64,000 bases of DNA from Areca catechu. Its lineage: Eukaryota > Streptophyta > Magnoliopsida > Arecales > Arecaceae. The DNA lies in the NCBI GenBank assembly GCA_021397845.1, contig CM038042.1:36032418-36096417 (forward strand), written 5' to 3'. Below are positions 11,726 to 23,030 of the stretch, in pieces. The number at the start of each line of letters is the position of its first letter. Within the stretch, counting starts at the first letter, position 1. A model generated the notes under the pieces. It saw only the letters and a list, made by a program, of their open reading frames with translations, had not been told where the DNA came from and did not search any database. A program made the position numbers and the translations under genes.

Positions 11726-12930
11726 ATGTATGTATTGTCACAGCCTGTTATTGTATTGTACACTGCTAATAAACACCCTAGGATAGATAAGGTCAGTGAC
11801 ATTTATCTCTGGCACTATAGACTAGGTCATATAAAGAATAATAGGATAAATAAGTTGGTGGGAGATTGTCTCCTAGTTATCTTTGAGAGTGAATCTTTAC
11901 CAACCTATGAATCTTGTCTTCTTGGAAAAATGACCAAGTCACCTTTTACTGGGAAGGGTGAAAGAGCCAGTGATATTCTAAGTCTAGTACATACTGATGT
12001 ATGTGGACCTATGAATATCAGTGCAAGAGGTGGATATAGTTATTTCATTGTGTTTACAAATGATCTTTCGAGATACGATTATATCTATCTCATGAGACAT
12101 AAATCTGATGCATTTGAGATGTTTAAACATTATCGTAATGAAGTTAAAAAATAAACTAGGAAGTTTATTAAAACTCTTCGATCAAATCGAGGTGGTGAAT
12201 ATCTTTCCAGTGAGTTTCTGACTTATCTTGAGGAGAATGTGATTCTCTCTTAATGGACTCCTCTAGGGATACCTCAGTTAAACGATGTTTTTGAAAGGAG
12301 GAATTAAACTCTGTTGGACATGGTTCGATCCATGATGGGCTTAGCTAGTCTGCCTAAATCCTTTTGAGGATGTGCTCTTGAGTCAGCATCCTAGCTTCTA
12401 AATAGAGTTCCAAGAAAGTCCGTTGATAAAACACAATATGAGATATGGACTGGACACAAGCCAACTCTCTCTCACCTTCGAGGTTGGGGGTGTCCAGCTT
12501 ATGTCAAATGTTTAGAGATGGATAAACAAGGACCTAAGTCTAATAAATGTCTTTTTGTTGGGCATCCTAAAGAATTCAAAGAGTATTATTTCTATCTGCC
12601 TGAGGAATAAAAGTTGTTCGTCAGTCTTAGGGCAACCTTTTTAGAAAGGGAGTACCTTGGTGAAGGCACTAAAGCTGCTGAGGTTAAACTTAGGAAAGTT
12701 CAACAGATAGAAAAACCTTCTCACTCTAAGGCCACTATAGAACCAAATTTGATTAGATCAGATCCAGAGCCCATAGTGCAATCATTAAGGAGATCTAGTA
12801 GAGTACCATGTCAACCGGATAGATACTACGGTTTCTTGGTCCAGGACGGTGATCCTGTTGAGCTCGATGAGAGCAACGAGGATCCGATCACCTATATGGA
12901 TGTAATTTCAAGGTCTGATTCTGAGTCATA
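11726..12930 (+). pseudogene. Copia A integrase pseudogene
   Basis: The GAG-pre-integrase zinc motif is visible (LWHYRLGHI then YESCLLGK). The catalytic core follows, with the first Asp in VHTDVCGP kept; the second is replaced by Asn (SNRGGEYLSSEF at about 12184-12220). Stops at about 12152, 12252 and elsewhere break the frame. The tail (NRVPRKSV, WGCPAYVK, CLFVGHPKE) and the linker ending RRSSRVPCQPDRY are typical for copia. Integrase would insert the cDNA copy; this one cannot work. Confidence 0.9.
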
Positions 12931-12940
12931 GCTGAGAGCT

Positions 12941-15470
12941 ATGAAATCCGAAATAGAATCCATGGCAATCAACAATGTATGGACATTGGTTGATTCACCT
13001 AAAGGGATAAAGCCCATTGGGTGCAAGTGGATCTTCAAGCGGAAGCGGGGTGTAGATAGGCAGGTGGAGACCTATAAAGCATGTTTGGTTACCAAGGGAT
13101 ATTTTCAGCGTTATGGTATTGACTATGATGAGACATTCTTCCCTATGGCAATGCTCAAGTCCATTCGAATTATACTTGCTATAGCTGTACATTTAGATTA
13201 TGAAATCTGGCAAATGGATATTCGAACAGCTTTCCTAAATGGTGAGCTGGAAGAGGAGGTGTATATTGGTATGGGCACCAGGATTAGACATAGGCTCCTC
13301 AACCCTCTGTGGATCTCTGATTAGGGTTTTTAACCTTTTGAGTCCTGTAATAAGGCTTAAAGTCTAAGTAATTTGCTTTCGAGTCTTGTAGTTAGTATCT
13401 AGTTGGTTTCAGTTTTTTCTTTAGTCTTGTAATTTGGCTAATTTGGTCAAGTTAGGGTCAATTGGTCCTATAATTATCTAAATTGGTTCAAGCTCAACTC
13501 AATTTGAAGATGGGCTCAATGTAGTTTGAAGATGGGTTCACAAGTGGGCATTCAAGTCAAGCCTAATTGAAGATGAGTCAAGCCACCTCTCCTCCATGCC
13601 AAGTAGGAGTGCCAATTCATGGAGTGCCATGTCATCAATGCCACATGGCATAGGAGGTGCTACATCAGCTCATGGAGTGCCACATCATCAGTGCCACATG
13701 GCTTGGGAAGGTGCCACTTCACCAAGCTCCATTGGGCGGCCAAGTCAAGCTAAAATTTCAAATTCAAATTCCATGGTTGACTCCCATTAAACCTCTCCTT
13801 GATCCAAGCCAAAAACATCCCCGCCTCACTCCACATATCAAGCCATATCACAAAGGATCAAGCCTAGCATTCATGGCTGGTCAAAGCTTCATGAAAAGAT
13901 TCCAAAATTCAAAAGTTATAAGACAAGGTTTCATGAAAAAAAAAATTCAAATTTTAAATGGGTGCCCCTTGATTCATGAAGACAACCCACCTTTTTCTCC
14001 TCCCCAAATCAAGCTTTGTAACTCCCCTTTTCAAATTTTGAATGTAGACTTGGGTGCTTATAAAAGGATCCTAACCCTCTTGCAAGAATTTTTAATTTTG
14101 AATGAATGAAAAAAAAGAGAGAATTTCTTCTTCCAATTGCCCTTGTCTTCTAGACTAGGAACTATGTGAGAGAGTGCCTTTGTCCTTCGGGACATGGAGG
14201 GGTGAGAGGCCCTGAGTTACCATCCTCCTTCGCAGGCCATCTTCCATCTTTAAGCCGGGACGCCACCTGGAAGATCCACATGGATGCCCAACAAGGAGAA
14301 CCCTCTTCGACCATCATCTTCGATTCCTTTTCTCCTCCCTTTTCCCCCCTACTTGCTATTTTCTAACCCTTCTCTTGGTTGCTCATAGGTCCTCCAGGTG
14401 CCACGGACAAAGGATTCAGTCTCCCTTGCCTTCGGACCATTGGACAGAAAGCCGGTGAATTTGCAGGGTTGAAAGCTTGATCCTCCAAGCTGCATCTGCG
14501 AGAGTGAGTAAACTCGGCATCAGACACATCAGAGTTTTTCAAGATTTGCAACCATAATCTCATAAGTAAGTATTGATCTAGAGCTAAGTCCTACGGGGTT
14601 TCTCAATCCCGGGATCCTCTCCTTATCTTTGTTTAGGAACTATCTTGTATGCTAGAAAGTTCTTATCTTTATATAATCTATATATCTGCTCTTTGCTTGT
14701 CTTCGGGAATCTTTAAATCCACTAAAACTTCTAAAAAAACTAACAAGAAATCATTTGCATATCCATCTCATCATTAGTATAGTCCTGCATTATCTCAATC
14801 CCACATCATATATGATGCAACCTGAAGGGTTCACATCCATAGATGAGTCTAAAGTGTGCAAGCTACAGAGGTCCATATGGACTAAAGCAAGCTTCTTGGA
14901 GTTGAAACATGTGGTTTGATAAGTGTATCAAGATGTATGGCTTCGTTAGGAATGGAGAAGAACCTGTATATATAAGTGGGCAAATGGTTGTAGTTATATT
15001 TTTTGTTTTGTATGTGGATGACATTCTCCTAATCAGAAATAACATTCTAGCATTATAAGGAATAAAGGTCAGGCTTTCATCTCAATTCTTTATAAAAGAC
15101 TTGGTGAAGCCTCATACATACTGGGTATGAAGATCTATAGAGATCGATCTAAGAGGCTTCTGGGACTGTCCCAATCTATGTATATAGACACTGTGCTGAA
15201 GCGGTTCAACATGGAAAATTCTAAAAGAGGCTATTTTTGATAGATCATGGAATTACTCTTTCCAAGAAGGATTGTATGAAAACTCCTGAAGAAAGAGAGC
15301 ATATGAGTAGGATTCTATATGCTTCGATAGTGGGTTCTATTATGTATGGTATGTTGTGTACTAGATCAGACGTGACATACTCACTAGGGGTAGTGAGTAG
15401 ATACCAGTCTGGCCCAGGTGAAGCTCATTGGAAAGTTGTTAAGAACATCCTTAAGTATTGAGAAATACAA
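12941..15470 (+). pseudogene. Copia A reverse transcriptase, split by a solo LTR
   Basis: The first half (12941-13266) covers the entry to the polymerase (GCKWIFKRK, then YGIDYDETFFP, then WQMDIRTAFLNGELEEEVY with the first catalytic Asp). The solo LTR at 13267-14808 cuts the gene right after EEVY, and the protein resumes at 14809 with MMQPEGF. The second half has YVDD at 15011-15022, then LGEASYILGMKIYRDRSKRLLG. Several stops and frame changes lie around 14920-15240. The host target TATAT is duplicated at the insertion. Confidence 0.92.
13267..14808 (+). mobile_element. Solo LTR S2 inserted in copia A reverse transcriptase
   Basis: About 1542 bp, starting TGGTATGGGCACCAGG and ending CCCACATCA, flanked by exact TATAT copies at 13262-13266 and 14809-14813. 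Removing it restores the copia reading order across the junction. A TATA box (TATAAAA) stands at 14059-14065. The same family appears reversed at 50713-62250 and, cut by the window, at 63498. Short frames inside are incidental. Confidence 0.95.
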
Positions 15471-15485
15471 AGCACCAATGGCTTA

Positions 15486-15776
15486 TTTATGCAGATTCTA
15501 ACCTAAAACTTGTGGGGTACACTGACTCTAGTTTTCAGTCATATAGAAATGATAGCAAGAGTATATCTAGTTTTGTGTTTATCCTTTATGGTGGAGCTAT
15601 CTGCTAAAAAAGTTCCAAGCAGCATACAGTGGCTGATTCTGTTTGCAAGGCAGAGTATATTGCAGCATCGGATGCAACAAAGGAGGTTGTGTGGTTACAA
15701 AAGTTTCTAGGTGAGCTGGGAGTGGCACCTTCCTTAGATGGTCCTATTCCGGTGTATTGTGACAGCACTGGAACCA
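15486..15776 (+). pseudogene. Copia A RNase H pseudogene, left part
   Basis: The typical end of copia pol is visible: VADSVCKAEYIAASDATKEVVWLQKFLGELG, read here in pieces, then VYCDSTGT at about 15753-15776. The frame then runs without a break into gag sequence of another element at 15777. Roughly 30 residues of RNase H expected here are missing before the copia sequence resumes at 19834. Confidence 0.88.
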
Positions 15777-15884
15777 TAGAGGAAGAGAACCTAGGTACTG
15801 CTGCTAGAGCCTTACCTGAGGAAACCATAGAGGAGAGCCAAATTATAGAGTCTAGTCCTAAAATACAAGAACCAGAAGAATTTG
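15777..15884 (+). repeat. Duplicate of gag 3' part at the copia A / L junction
   Basis: About 108 bp (ATAGAGGAAGAGAACC to CCAGAAGAATTTG) that repeat 17163-17269 with few differences. The first copy lies between copia RNase H and the gag N-terminal region (continuing DQMAQMATQ), out of its natural order. It is either a recombination or template-switch scar, or an assembly error. Confidence 0.85.
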
Positions 15885-17570
15885 ATCAAATGGCCCAGAT
15901 GGCTACCCAGATAACTACCCAGATGATCCAGTTAACTTAGTCTCGTATTCAAACCAATGATAGAATTGACCATCTTGCCAATAGGTTTGATCAGTTAGAA
16001 GTCCAGGTAGGGACTCCAGGAAAAGCCCATGGGTCACAGTCTGAGCCAGATCCTAATTCTCCTCAACCTAGGAGGCCCTAAACCCTAATCCATACCCTGA
16101 GGTCGAACCTAGGAGAGCCCCTCATCCTGACCCATACTATAACCCTCAGCTAGGAGGACCCCAGACCCTGACCCATACCAAGAGGTCGAACCTAGGAGAG
16201 CCCCTCAACCTGACCCATACTACAATCCTGAGCCCAGGAGGACCCCAAACCCTGATCTATACCATGAGGTCAAACCTAGGAGAGCCCCTTATCCTGACCC
16301 GTACTACAATCCTCAACCTAGGAGGACCCCAAACCTGATCCATACCGAGAGGTTGAACCTAGGAGAGCCCCTCAGCCTGACCCATACTATAATACTCAAC
16401 CTAGAAGAACCCCTTACCATGACCCATATTATACTGAACCTAGAAGAACCCCTTACCATGACCTTATTATGATACTGAACCCAGGAGCACCCAATATTCT
16501 GACCCATATAGGGAGTCCAATCCTAGGAGAACCCAATATTCTGACCCATATAGGAAGTCCAACCCTAGGAGAACCCATATTCTGACCCATATAGGGAGTC
16601 CAACCTAGGAGGACCCAATATCCTGATCCATATAGAGAGCCCAACCTTAGGAGGACCCCATACCATGATCCATCCTTAGAACCTGACCATAGAGCTGACC
16701 CAAAATCCTATGACCCCAGATCTTATAATCCCATGACCCATAGATCTGCACCCTTGTCTTATGAGCCCAGAAAACCCATAATCCCTAAGTATCAATCTAG
16801 TACTAGTCAGGTTTCCCTTAGTCAACTTGAACCCCATAGGATAGCACCCCTAAATAAGAGCCCAGTAGTGAGCACTATCCCTTAGGCAACTTGAACCTAC
16901 TAGGATTAGTGTCCATAATCAGAAACTAGGACCTAGCTAATTTTCCCCTAGCCGACCTTCCCACCATTCCTGAGTTTGACAAGGCTTACATTAACGCAGA
17001 AGTGTATGAAGCTGATGCGAGCCTAGTGGATGAGTATGAGGAGGAGAGGAGACACCTTTAGTAGACCTAGAATTAGCTGACCCAGTAGATACCCAGGTAG
17101 AAACCAACCCAGAGCTAGTTGACCTTGACCACATCCAACCTAAAGCTATAATGGAAGAACAAATAGAGGAAGAGAACCTAGGTACTGCTGCTAGAGCCTT
17201 ACCTGAGAAAACCATAGAGGAGAGAAATTATAGAGTCTAGTCCTAAAATACAAGAACCAGAAGAATTTGTAAGGACTTGATCTCTTTGAATCAATACCCT
17301 CAGGATGAGCCTCCTCCTATAGTTCCCATTAAGGACCTCTTCCTGAGATTAGTAACCCATCCTTCCATTATGCAAACCCCATAGATATACCGCAACCTCG
17401 TAAGGTTAGCCTCATTAGTCTAGGATTAGTCCCTGACATGCCTTCTTATATCGAACTTTACCCAACTAACCTTGAACCTTTTTCCCTACCCTACCAAACT
17501 AATTCTGAACCCACTTCCTATTTCTGCCCTTTCCTGACACCTCCAGCATTTATAGGATTATTAGATTGCA
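15885..17570 (+). pseudogene. Gag-like pseudogene of element L
   Basis: The N-terminal region reads DQMAQMATQITTQMIQLTQ, a Gln/Thr-rich helix similar to that of element B (QMNTQ, QLIAQ types). A long run of degenerate PRRxxxxDPYY repeats (16060-16690) follows, then the Ser/Pro linker and the acidic C-terminal part (about 16960-17560). The retrotransposon Gag core seen in element K (LLEQWYELRQDNKIMSEY) is not present. Many stops and frame changes make it non-functional. Confidence 0.8.
16060..16690 (+). repeat. Tandem repeats in the gag N-terminal region of L
   Basis: About fourteen imperfect units of roughly 40-50 nt, each around a core like CCTAGGAGAGCCC...TGACCCATA that encodes PRR(A/T)xxxDPYxxP. 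Alternate units pair into a longer period near 90 nt. Element K has five similar units at 42353-42545 and H has several in reverse at 22230-22400. Confidence 0.85.
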
Positions 17571-17880
17571 TTTAATTGAGATTAGCATACTGCATGCATT
17601 CATCACGCATGTTAGGTTGTATCTTATTTCTGGCACACTCTTTGGAATTTGCTAGGAGTTCACTGTAAATTTTCATGTGCATGTCAAGTTAGGATCAAAA
17701 CTAGGGAACCTATAATCTGTTAGGTTTAGATCCAAAGAGTTCAAAAAATTTCCTTCTATAGGAATGCATAGTCAAGTCTGTTAGGTGTTAGTATGAGTCC
17801 TTTGAATCATTTGTTAGGAGTCTGCATGTGCCCAGCATGTTCACCACCTACACTAATTTTAAACAAACTGGCTAATTTCG
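17571..17880 (+). other. Conserved non-coding spacer of element L
   Basis: No coding frame. It aligns by eye with spacers at the same place in K (about 44100-44400) and, reversed, in B (about 38000-38300), with shared phrases such as TTAGATTGCATTT and TTTTCATGTGCATGTC. It replaces the protease-to-integrase core region of an autonomous gypsy element. Confidence 0.75.
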
Positions 17881-18386
17881 AAGAAGGATCAAAGAATTTG
17901 ATGTAGTGGATTCTATCTTGGTTAGGCTTAGGCCTAAATGAAGCTTCATGCTTGCAAAGCGGACCTTTTAAAGTGATAGAGAAGGTTGGATCAAATGCCT
18001 AGGTGTTAGACATGCCTTTGGATTTGGGCATTAGTTCTACCTTCAATATTACTGACCTGGTTGAGTATAGGGAACCGGCAGCGATACCTAGTGAGGCCTT
18101 TGGACCTATTCCTTTTCATTGTGAGTGACCCTAACCTAGAGTGTCCACAAACAAATTTGGCTGAGAGAGGAGAACGGATCGAGCGTATCCTGGACGATCA
18201 AGCCATCACGACCTAGGGCCATGACTATCAACACTTCCTGGTTCGATGGCAAGGCTGGCCAGAGTCGGACGATTCATGGATTTCTCGAGAGGACTTGCAA
18301 CGCCTCAACCCAGACCTTCTCGAGAGATATGTGAGCCAGTCTGACCTTCACTCGACAGGGTCGAGTTCCTCCCACCCTGGGAGAAT
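17881..18386 (+). pseudogene. Integrase C-terminus and chromodomain of element L
   Basis: Broken fragments resembling VDSILVRLRPK and DLVEYREPA mark the C-terminal domain of Ty3/gypsy integrase. From 18170 the chromodomain reads ERIERILDDQAIT, HDYQHFLVRWQGWPESDDSW, REDLQRLNPDLLERY, with its aromatic residues and the SW/xDL pattern in place. A TAG at about 18212 interrupts it. The end GSSSSHPGRIG runs directly into the 3' LTR, as in Tekay/Del-like chromoviruses. A chromodomain directs integration by binding chromatin marks; here no integrase core is attached. Confidence 0.88.
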
Positions 18387-19833
18387 TGGTAGGGACACCG
18401 GAGGCACCAGAATAAGATAGAGGCTTTTCAACCCTCTGTGAATTGATCAATAATTTATGAGTCCATCAGTAATAAGAGCTTAGCCCATCTGAGTCCTTTT
18501 TTAGTTGTTATTTGAGTCTTTTGAGTTGTTATTTCAGTTCTGTACTAGTCAGCTTATATTGAGCTAGTTCAGTCCAATGCTAGTCAGCTCATGTTGAGCT
18601 AATTTTATTTTTTTGAGTCCTGTCCAAGCATACTGAAGACTCAAGACTATGTCATACAAGTGAAGACCAAGTCCAACTAGATTGAAGACATGGAAGTATA
18701 GCCCAAGTCCAACCCAGCTTGAAGATTTGAAGACCCCAGGAGGAAAATTCAGAAAACCTGATTTCTTGTAGATGCCCTCCAGATGCCCAGATTCCCTTCC
18801 AAATGCCAAAGTATATTCATAGATAAGGACATCCATGATTCCAGAGGTCCATCTGCATCCTAGCCCAAAGAAATCAAGCCCAGGTGCCAAGCCCAAGCCC
18901 CTAAGAAGCAAGATACCAGGGAATATTCCTGCTACCTGGCTACCAGGCCACCCCAGCTTCCAGAGGCCCAAACCCATGCACCCGAGCCCCTTTGGGCCGG
19001 CCTTTTGCTGCTCCTAGAAGCCCAACACGCCCCCCTAGGTGTCCTTGGAGTGTTGGCCAGGTCAAAAGAATTTTTAGGGATTTTTCTACCTAATGTTTCC
19101 TTATTTTCTAGTTAGGGTTTGAGAGGGAAAAGGATTCCTATGTAAAGTCTAAAGTGCCCTTACTTGGAGCCCAAGGTTAAGGGTCTATTTAAGGGACCCT
19201 AGCCTCTTGTATGAAACCTAATTTTTGATGAATGAAAACCTTGAGTTCTTCTATTGAGTTGTGTGATACCTACTGTGTGCATAAAGGGGTTTGCGAGAGT
19301 TTTTCTTCCCAGTGCTGCAATCATCTTCCTGCTGCCAACACCCTCCAGATCCCTGGATGTCCACTCCAAAAGAAGCCTTCCCTTGCTGTTTTTCCTTTAT
19401 TTTCTTGTTCCTTTGTGAATTTTCTAACCCCTGACAGGTCATTTGCAGGTCCCTGAGTTCCTACGAATCCAACGACTCCAGCCAAGCCTTAATCGGATCA
19501 CCGAGCAGAAAGCCGGGTATCCGCAGGTCTTTGGCTCGATTTTCCAGCTGCATCCGTCGAGAAATGAGAGACCCCTTCACTGCGATCTTCACAGACTTGT
19601 CAGGTACCCCCTCTACCTTCCGTAGTTTTATTGTAGGAGAACTTGCCTAACTGAGGCTTCTCAGCCCGGCGGTCCTTCTTTGCTACTTTTCTAGGTCCTA
19701 ATCTGCATACTGATCTTCAAAAAATTCATACAAAATTCTCTACAAATAATTTTGATCTGAAATTCAAGAATTAATCACCTAACTCAACATGTAAAACATA
19801 CAAAAAAATGGCATGCATATTAGTCCCCCATCA
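18387..19833 (+). repeat. 3' LTR of element L
   Basis: Starts TGGTAGGGACACCGG right after the polypurine CCCTGGGAGAAT and ends CCCCCATCA where copia A resumes. It is 1447 bp. A weak TATA-like TCTATTTAAGGG is at 19185-19196. Confidence 0.88.
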
Positions 19834-19967
19834 ATGTGACATGGACCTTCAGAAGATCAATGAAAAGGAGAACCTGGCCGACCCCTTTACTAATGCCATC
19901 AGAGTTCGACAGTTATGAATTAAAAATGGGAATAAGGTTTTTTACTGGCTTTAGTCCAAGTAGGAGT
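19834..19967 (+). pseudogene. Copia A RNase H tail and polypurine tract
   Basis: Resumes with DMDLQKINEKENLADPFTNAI, the standard C-terminal stretch of copia Pol (normally KINTKDNLADPFTKAL). The stop and the purine-rich GTCCAAGTAGGAGT at 19954-19967 precede the 3' LTR and would prime plus-strand DNA. Confidence 0.88.
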
Positions 19968-21825
19968 TGTTGGAAATTGTGTCCCAAAGCCAATCGTTTA
20001 GACTATAGACGGTTGTGCTATTTTGTAATTGTACATGAATTTGTTAATGAATCAAAGTTATTCTTTTGGCTGTTCATCACATATGCATTTTTCTGAAAAG
20101 AACTCTTGTGTGATGGAGTCCTTAGAACTACATTATATTGATTTAGAGAGGATATATCGAGTAGTTCTTAAACTGGTTCACAACCAAAAGATACATTATT
20201 ATAGGACGACGATGTATCAAGTGTAGGTTGTTGTATGTCATATTTGTTGGTTGTTCTCTTAACCAAGGAGTGTAAAGATATTGATATAATATACAGGTGA
20301 AATATATGACATCTCACTGAATGTGACCAACTGCAGAGCTCCTTCTGCCAAAGGGTTGCTTGTGAAGGGATATGGGTATATGTGTCCCTCAGACCTGAAG
20401 TCACCATGGTAGCTTGCAAGCAACTATCTGTACTTTGGTACCGGACTACCTGGATTTCTAATTTAGTGATGAAAGGCTTCTGAGTACAATCAAGTACTTG
20501 TGGAGCGATGGTGGATCAAGATGGGATTGACCCCTTCAAATGATTTAGAATGAATGACTCACTATGTCTCAATTTAGTAAAACATTGGTCAGGGTAGTTC
20601 TTGTGAGGAGTCATAGAACTTGTAAGGCTGAGACACGATCTGGATATACCAGATTAGGGTTGGCAGTCAAAACCTAGGTCATCCTGAGCATTTTGAGGTC
20701 AAAGGGATAAATTATGTGATAACCATATGCTAGAGGTTCTAGAAAGTTGCATTGCAATCTTTGACCTATCTGGATGTTGGGTATCATTGCTAGATGATGA
20801 CTTTGACTGGTACTAGAAGTATTCCAGTGCTACCGACTTAGTGTTCAAACCAATGGGGTCAACACCATAGGGGTTTCTATCTGATCTAAAGGTTGATCAA
20901 CGATTGAGAATTATTTACCATCACTAGAGATCAATATGATTGACCATGTTCCAAGTGTCGACACTCCAAGTGTCGACACTGGAAAGTCGATACTAGGAAG
21001 TTTCAACACTTGGCTTTGACGAGTAGAAATTTGGAAAGAATTTTTGGAAAGTTTGACTTCAATTTGAATTTCGAATTCTGGTTGGTTTTGGCTCCAAGCC
21101 TCATGGAATGATGGTCATTCTTTGGAAGGTTTTGATCTCAATTCAAATTTTGAATTTTGGCTGGTTTTGGCTCCAAGCTTTCATGGAATGATAGTCATTC
21201 TTGCCTTATGAGCTTAGAGCCAATTTAGTATGGTCCTTGACCTTCTCCCCCAATCACTTCCTTCTTCTTTCTCCCTCTCATGGCTGCCTCTATAAATAGG
21301 GTTGTTTTAGGGGCTGCTAATTGGTTGAAAAGTTTTCTTGTTGAATGAGATTGCTGACATTCTAAGGGGGAAAAGAAAAGGGGCTTGGGAGGACTATGAT
21401 TTTGGGTGTGTGACTACCTAGCACTCAAGCTAGCTCTTGGGAAGAGAGCTAGTTAGGAAGGGTTTCACCTCTCCTCCTTGTCTTTTAAGAAGAAGTAGAT
21501 CGGCTTCAAGGATCCCAAGGAGCTAGCACTCTGAGGGAGTTGATCAGAATCGAGCCCTGATGTAAACTACCCATAGAGGCCAGACACGTGTGTGGTTCGA
21601 GGTTTTTCACAACCTCCTCTTAAAGGTATAACGGTAAGATATCCTTATGCCTTTTGGTTCCTTTCTTGCTTATGATATCTTTTACATGCTATATTATCAT
21701 ACTTGTTCTTGTTGCAGGCAGATTGGTAGATCGTTTTGTTCGATCTACAAGCCTTTCACTGTGCTTATTTTAAAATTATTTTAAAATACCTTTTTTCTAT
21801 CATGTTTGCTCATTTTACTTTCCTT
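19968..21825 (+). repeat. 3' LTR of copia A, right end lost
   Basis: Starts TGTTGGAAATTGTG. The first kilobase parallels LTRs M and 6723-8740; the later half diverges and has its own TATA box (CTCTATAAATAGG, about 21290-21302). Two copies of the palindrome AGTGTCGACACT lie at 20954-20980. A hairpin GTAGATCG/CGATCTAC lies at 21726-21748. No CCCAACA end is found before the sequence becomes element H near 21825. Confidence 0.75.
20954..20980. repeat. Two 12-bp palindromes, 15-bp period
   Basis: AGTGTCGACACT at 20954-20965 and again at 20969-20980, both perfect palindromes. They lie in the LTR section where the 5' LTR has a different inverted repeat. Confidence 0.9.
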
Positions 21826-22568
21826 TCATATAGGATATGGGCTCAGATCGATGGATTATGGGTCTCTTGGATTTATATGATATAGATTCATAGGTACTGG
21901 GTTCATAGGATCTGGGTTGGTACCTTTTCCTAAGTTTGCTCTTCATGGCTCTCTAGGTAGCTATGGGTACTTCTCCTCTATTTCTAGTCATCCTTTCAAC
22001 CTTTTCCCAATAGATTCTAGCCTGGTGAACTAACTTGAGTTTGGCATACTTAAACTTCCTTTCTTCTGACATTAGTTCTCTTTCAAAATATTGATCCATA
22101 CCTTCTTCCCAATCAATATAATCCTCAAATCAAGATCACCACTAAAAGTAGGGGCTTCTAACCTAATGTTCCTAGTGGCTCTCTCTTCCTGGTCCATAAA
22201 ATCATAATTGGGTGTCCTATGATTAGACTCCCAGATTGGGTCATGATGTGGAGGTCTCCTAGGATTGAGTTTCCAGGTTGGGTTAGGGTGTGGGGGCTCC
22301 TAGGATTGGGTTCCCAAATTGGGTCATGGTGTGGGGGTCTCCTAGGATTGGGTCCTAGATTGGGTCATGGTGTGGGGGTCTCCTAGGGTTGGAGGTGTGG
22401 GAGAAGGGATCTCTAGTTTAGGCTCAGTATGAGACTTACGGATTCTCTTTAGGGTTCCTAGATGGCCTTCTATTTGAGTAAACCTATTGTTCATTTGGGT
22501 ATTCAGTTGGGTCAATGGGCACATTGTTCATTGAAGGTCTTTAGTATGGTTTCTATAGTGGACTCCAT
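21826..22568 (-). pseudogene. Gag-like pseudogene of element H, N-terminal part
   Basis: On the minus strand an ATG at 22566-22568 opens a short MESTIETI start; after a stop comes a readable stretch with TQLNTQMNNRF, then NPRRPPHHDP-type repeats (22230-22400), then a part similar to K (RKRYQPRSYEPSTY, at about 21900-21960). It ends at the junction with copia A before the Gag core. Stops and shifts are frequent. Confidence 0.75.
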
Positions 22569-23025
22569 GGTCAAACCAAACTAGGTGGGTTTGAGGCTAC
22601 TAGTATTAGGCTCTTAGTCTAGGGGTCATGCAACAAGCACACAAGAGTTATATGTTCTAGGGTTTGCTAGACCTAGAGCCAAAGTAGAGTGAGTCAACTC
22701 AACTTACACCTACTCAACAATAAATCCTTCTATTGGCCAGGTAAGAAGTGGTGTGGTGGAGGCTCCTCCTGCTTGTCATATGGTCCTAATTAAAAACCAC
22801 CAATCACTTAGGATGTTTGCCACTGAACTTGTAGCCTTAAACACCAGCTTTCAGTAATAATTGGAGGATTGAGTGTACTAGTTTTCTCACAAGACTTGAA
22901 CCCAAACCGTTGGTATCCTTAAGCTGTATTACGTTGCTACTCGATTTTAATTAGGGTTGGGATCGAATGTAGGTTGGTTGTTTGGGCTAAGAAAATGTTA
23001 TTATTTTGGGCTAAGAAAATGTTAT
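22569..23025 (-). other. Leader of element H, gag-proximal part
   Basis: Non-coding. It aligns by eye with the leader of B at about 39400-39860, sharing a block like AAACACCAGCTTTCAGTAATA. It continues on the other side of K at 46388. Confidence 0.7.
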
Positions 23026-23030
23026 CAAAT
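23026..23030. repeat. Target-site duplication of element K, left
   Basis: CAAAT directly before the TGATGAGG start of K; the exact partner is at 46383-46387. Confidence 0.9.

Larger units (their letters stand above)
15777..19833 (+). mobile_element. Gypsy-derived non-autonomous element L, 5'-truncated
   Basis: Inserted in the RNase H region of copia A. It has gag-like sequence, a non-coding spacer, an integrase C-terminus with chromodomain, and a 3' LTR that ends CCCCCATCA at 19833. The 5' LTR, primer-binding site and leader are absent. Protease, reverse transcriptase, RNase H and integrase core are also absent, as in elements B and K. Its left edge is a chimeric junction with a 107-bp duplicate of its own gag end. 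Confidence 0.85.
6723..21825 (+). mobile_element. Copia element A with two nested insertions
   Basis: A degenerate Ty1/copia element in the order 5' LTR, primer-binding site, long leader, gag, protease, integrase, reverse transcriptase, RNase H, 3' LTR. A solo LTR (13267-14808) sits in the reverse transcriptase and a gypsy-derived element (15777-19833) in the RNase H. The right edge is lost where it meets element H near 21825. The two LTRs differ clearly, more than expected for a young insertion, so either the element is old or different subfamilies have recombined. UBN2 Gag and domain order suggest the Angela/Tork side of copia; that is tentative. Confidence 0.8.

Noticed and set aside
6723..21825. 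Copia A as one clean insertion with target-site duplication
   Set aside because: The right end is missing and the LTRs are quite different, so a duplication cannot be shown and mixture of two elements is possible.
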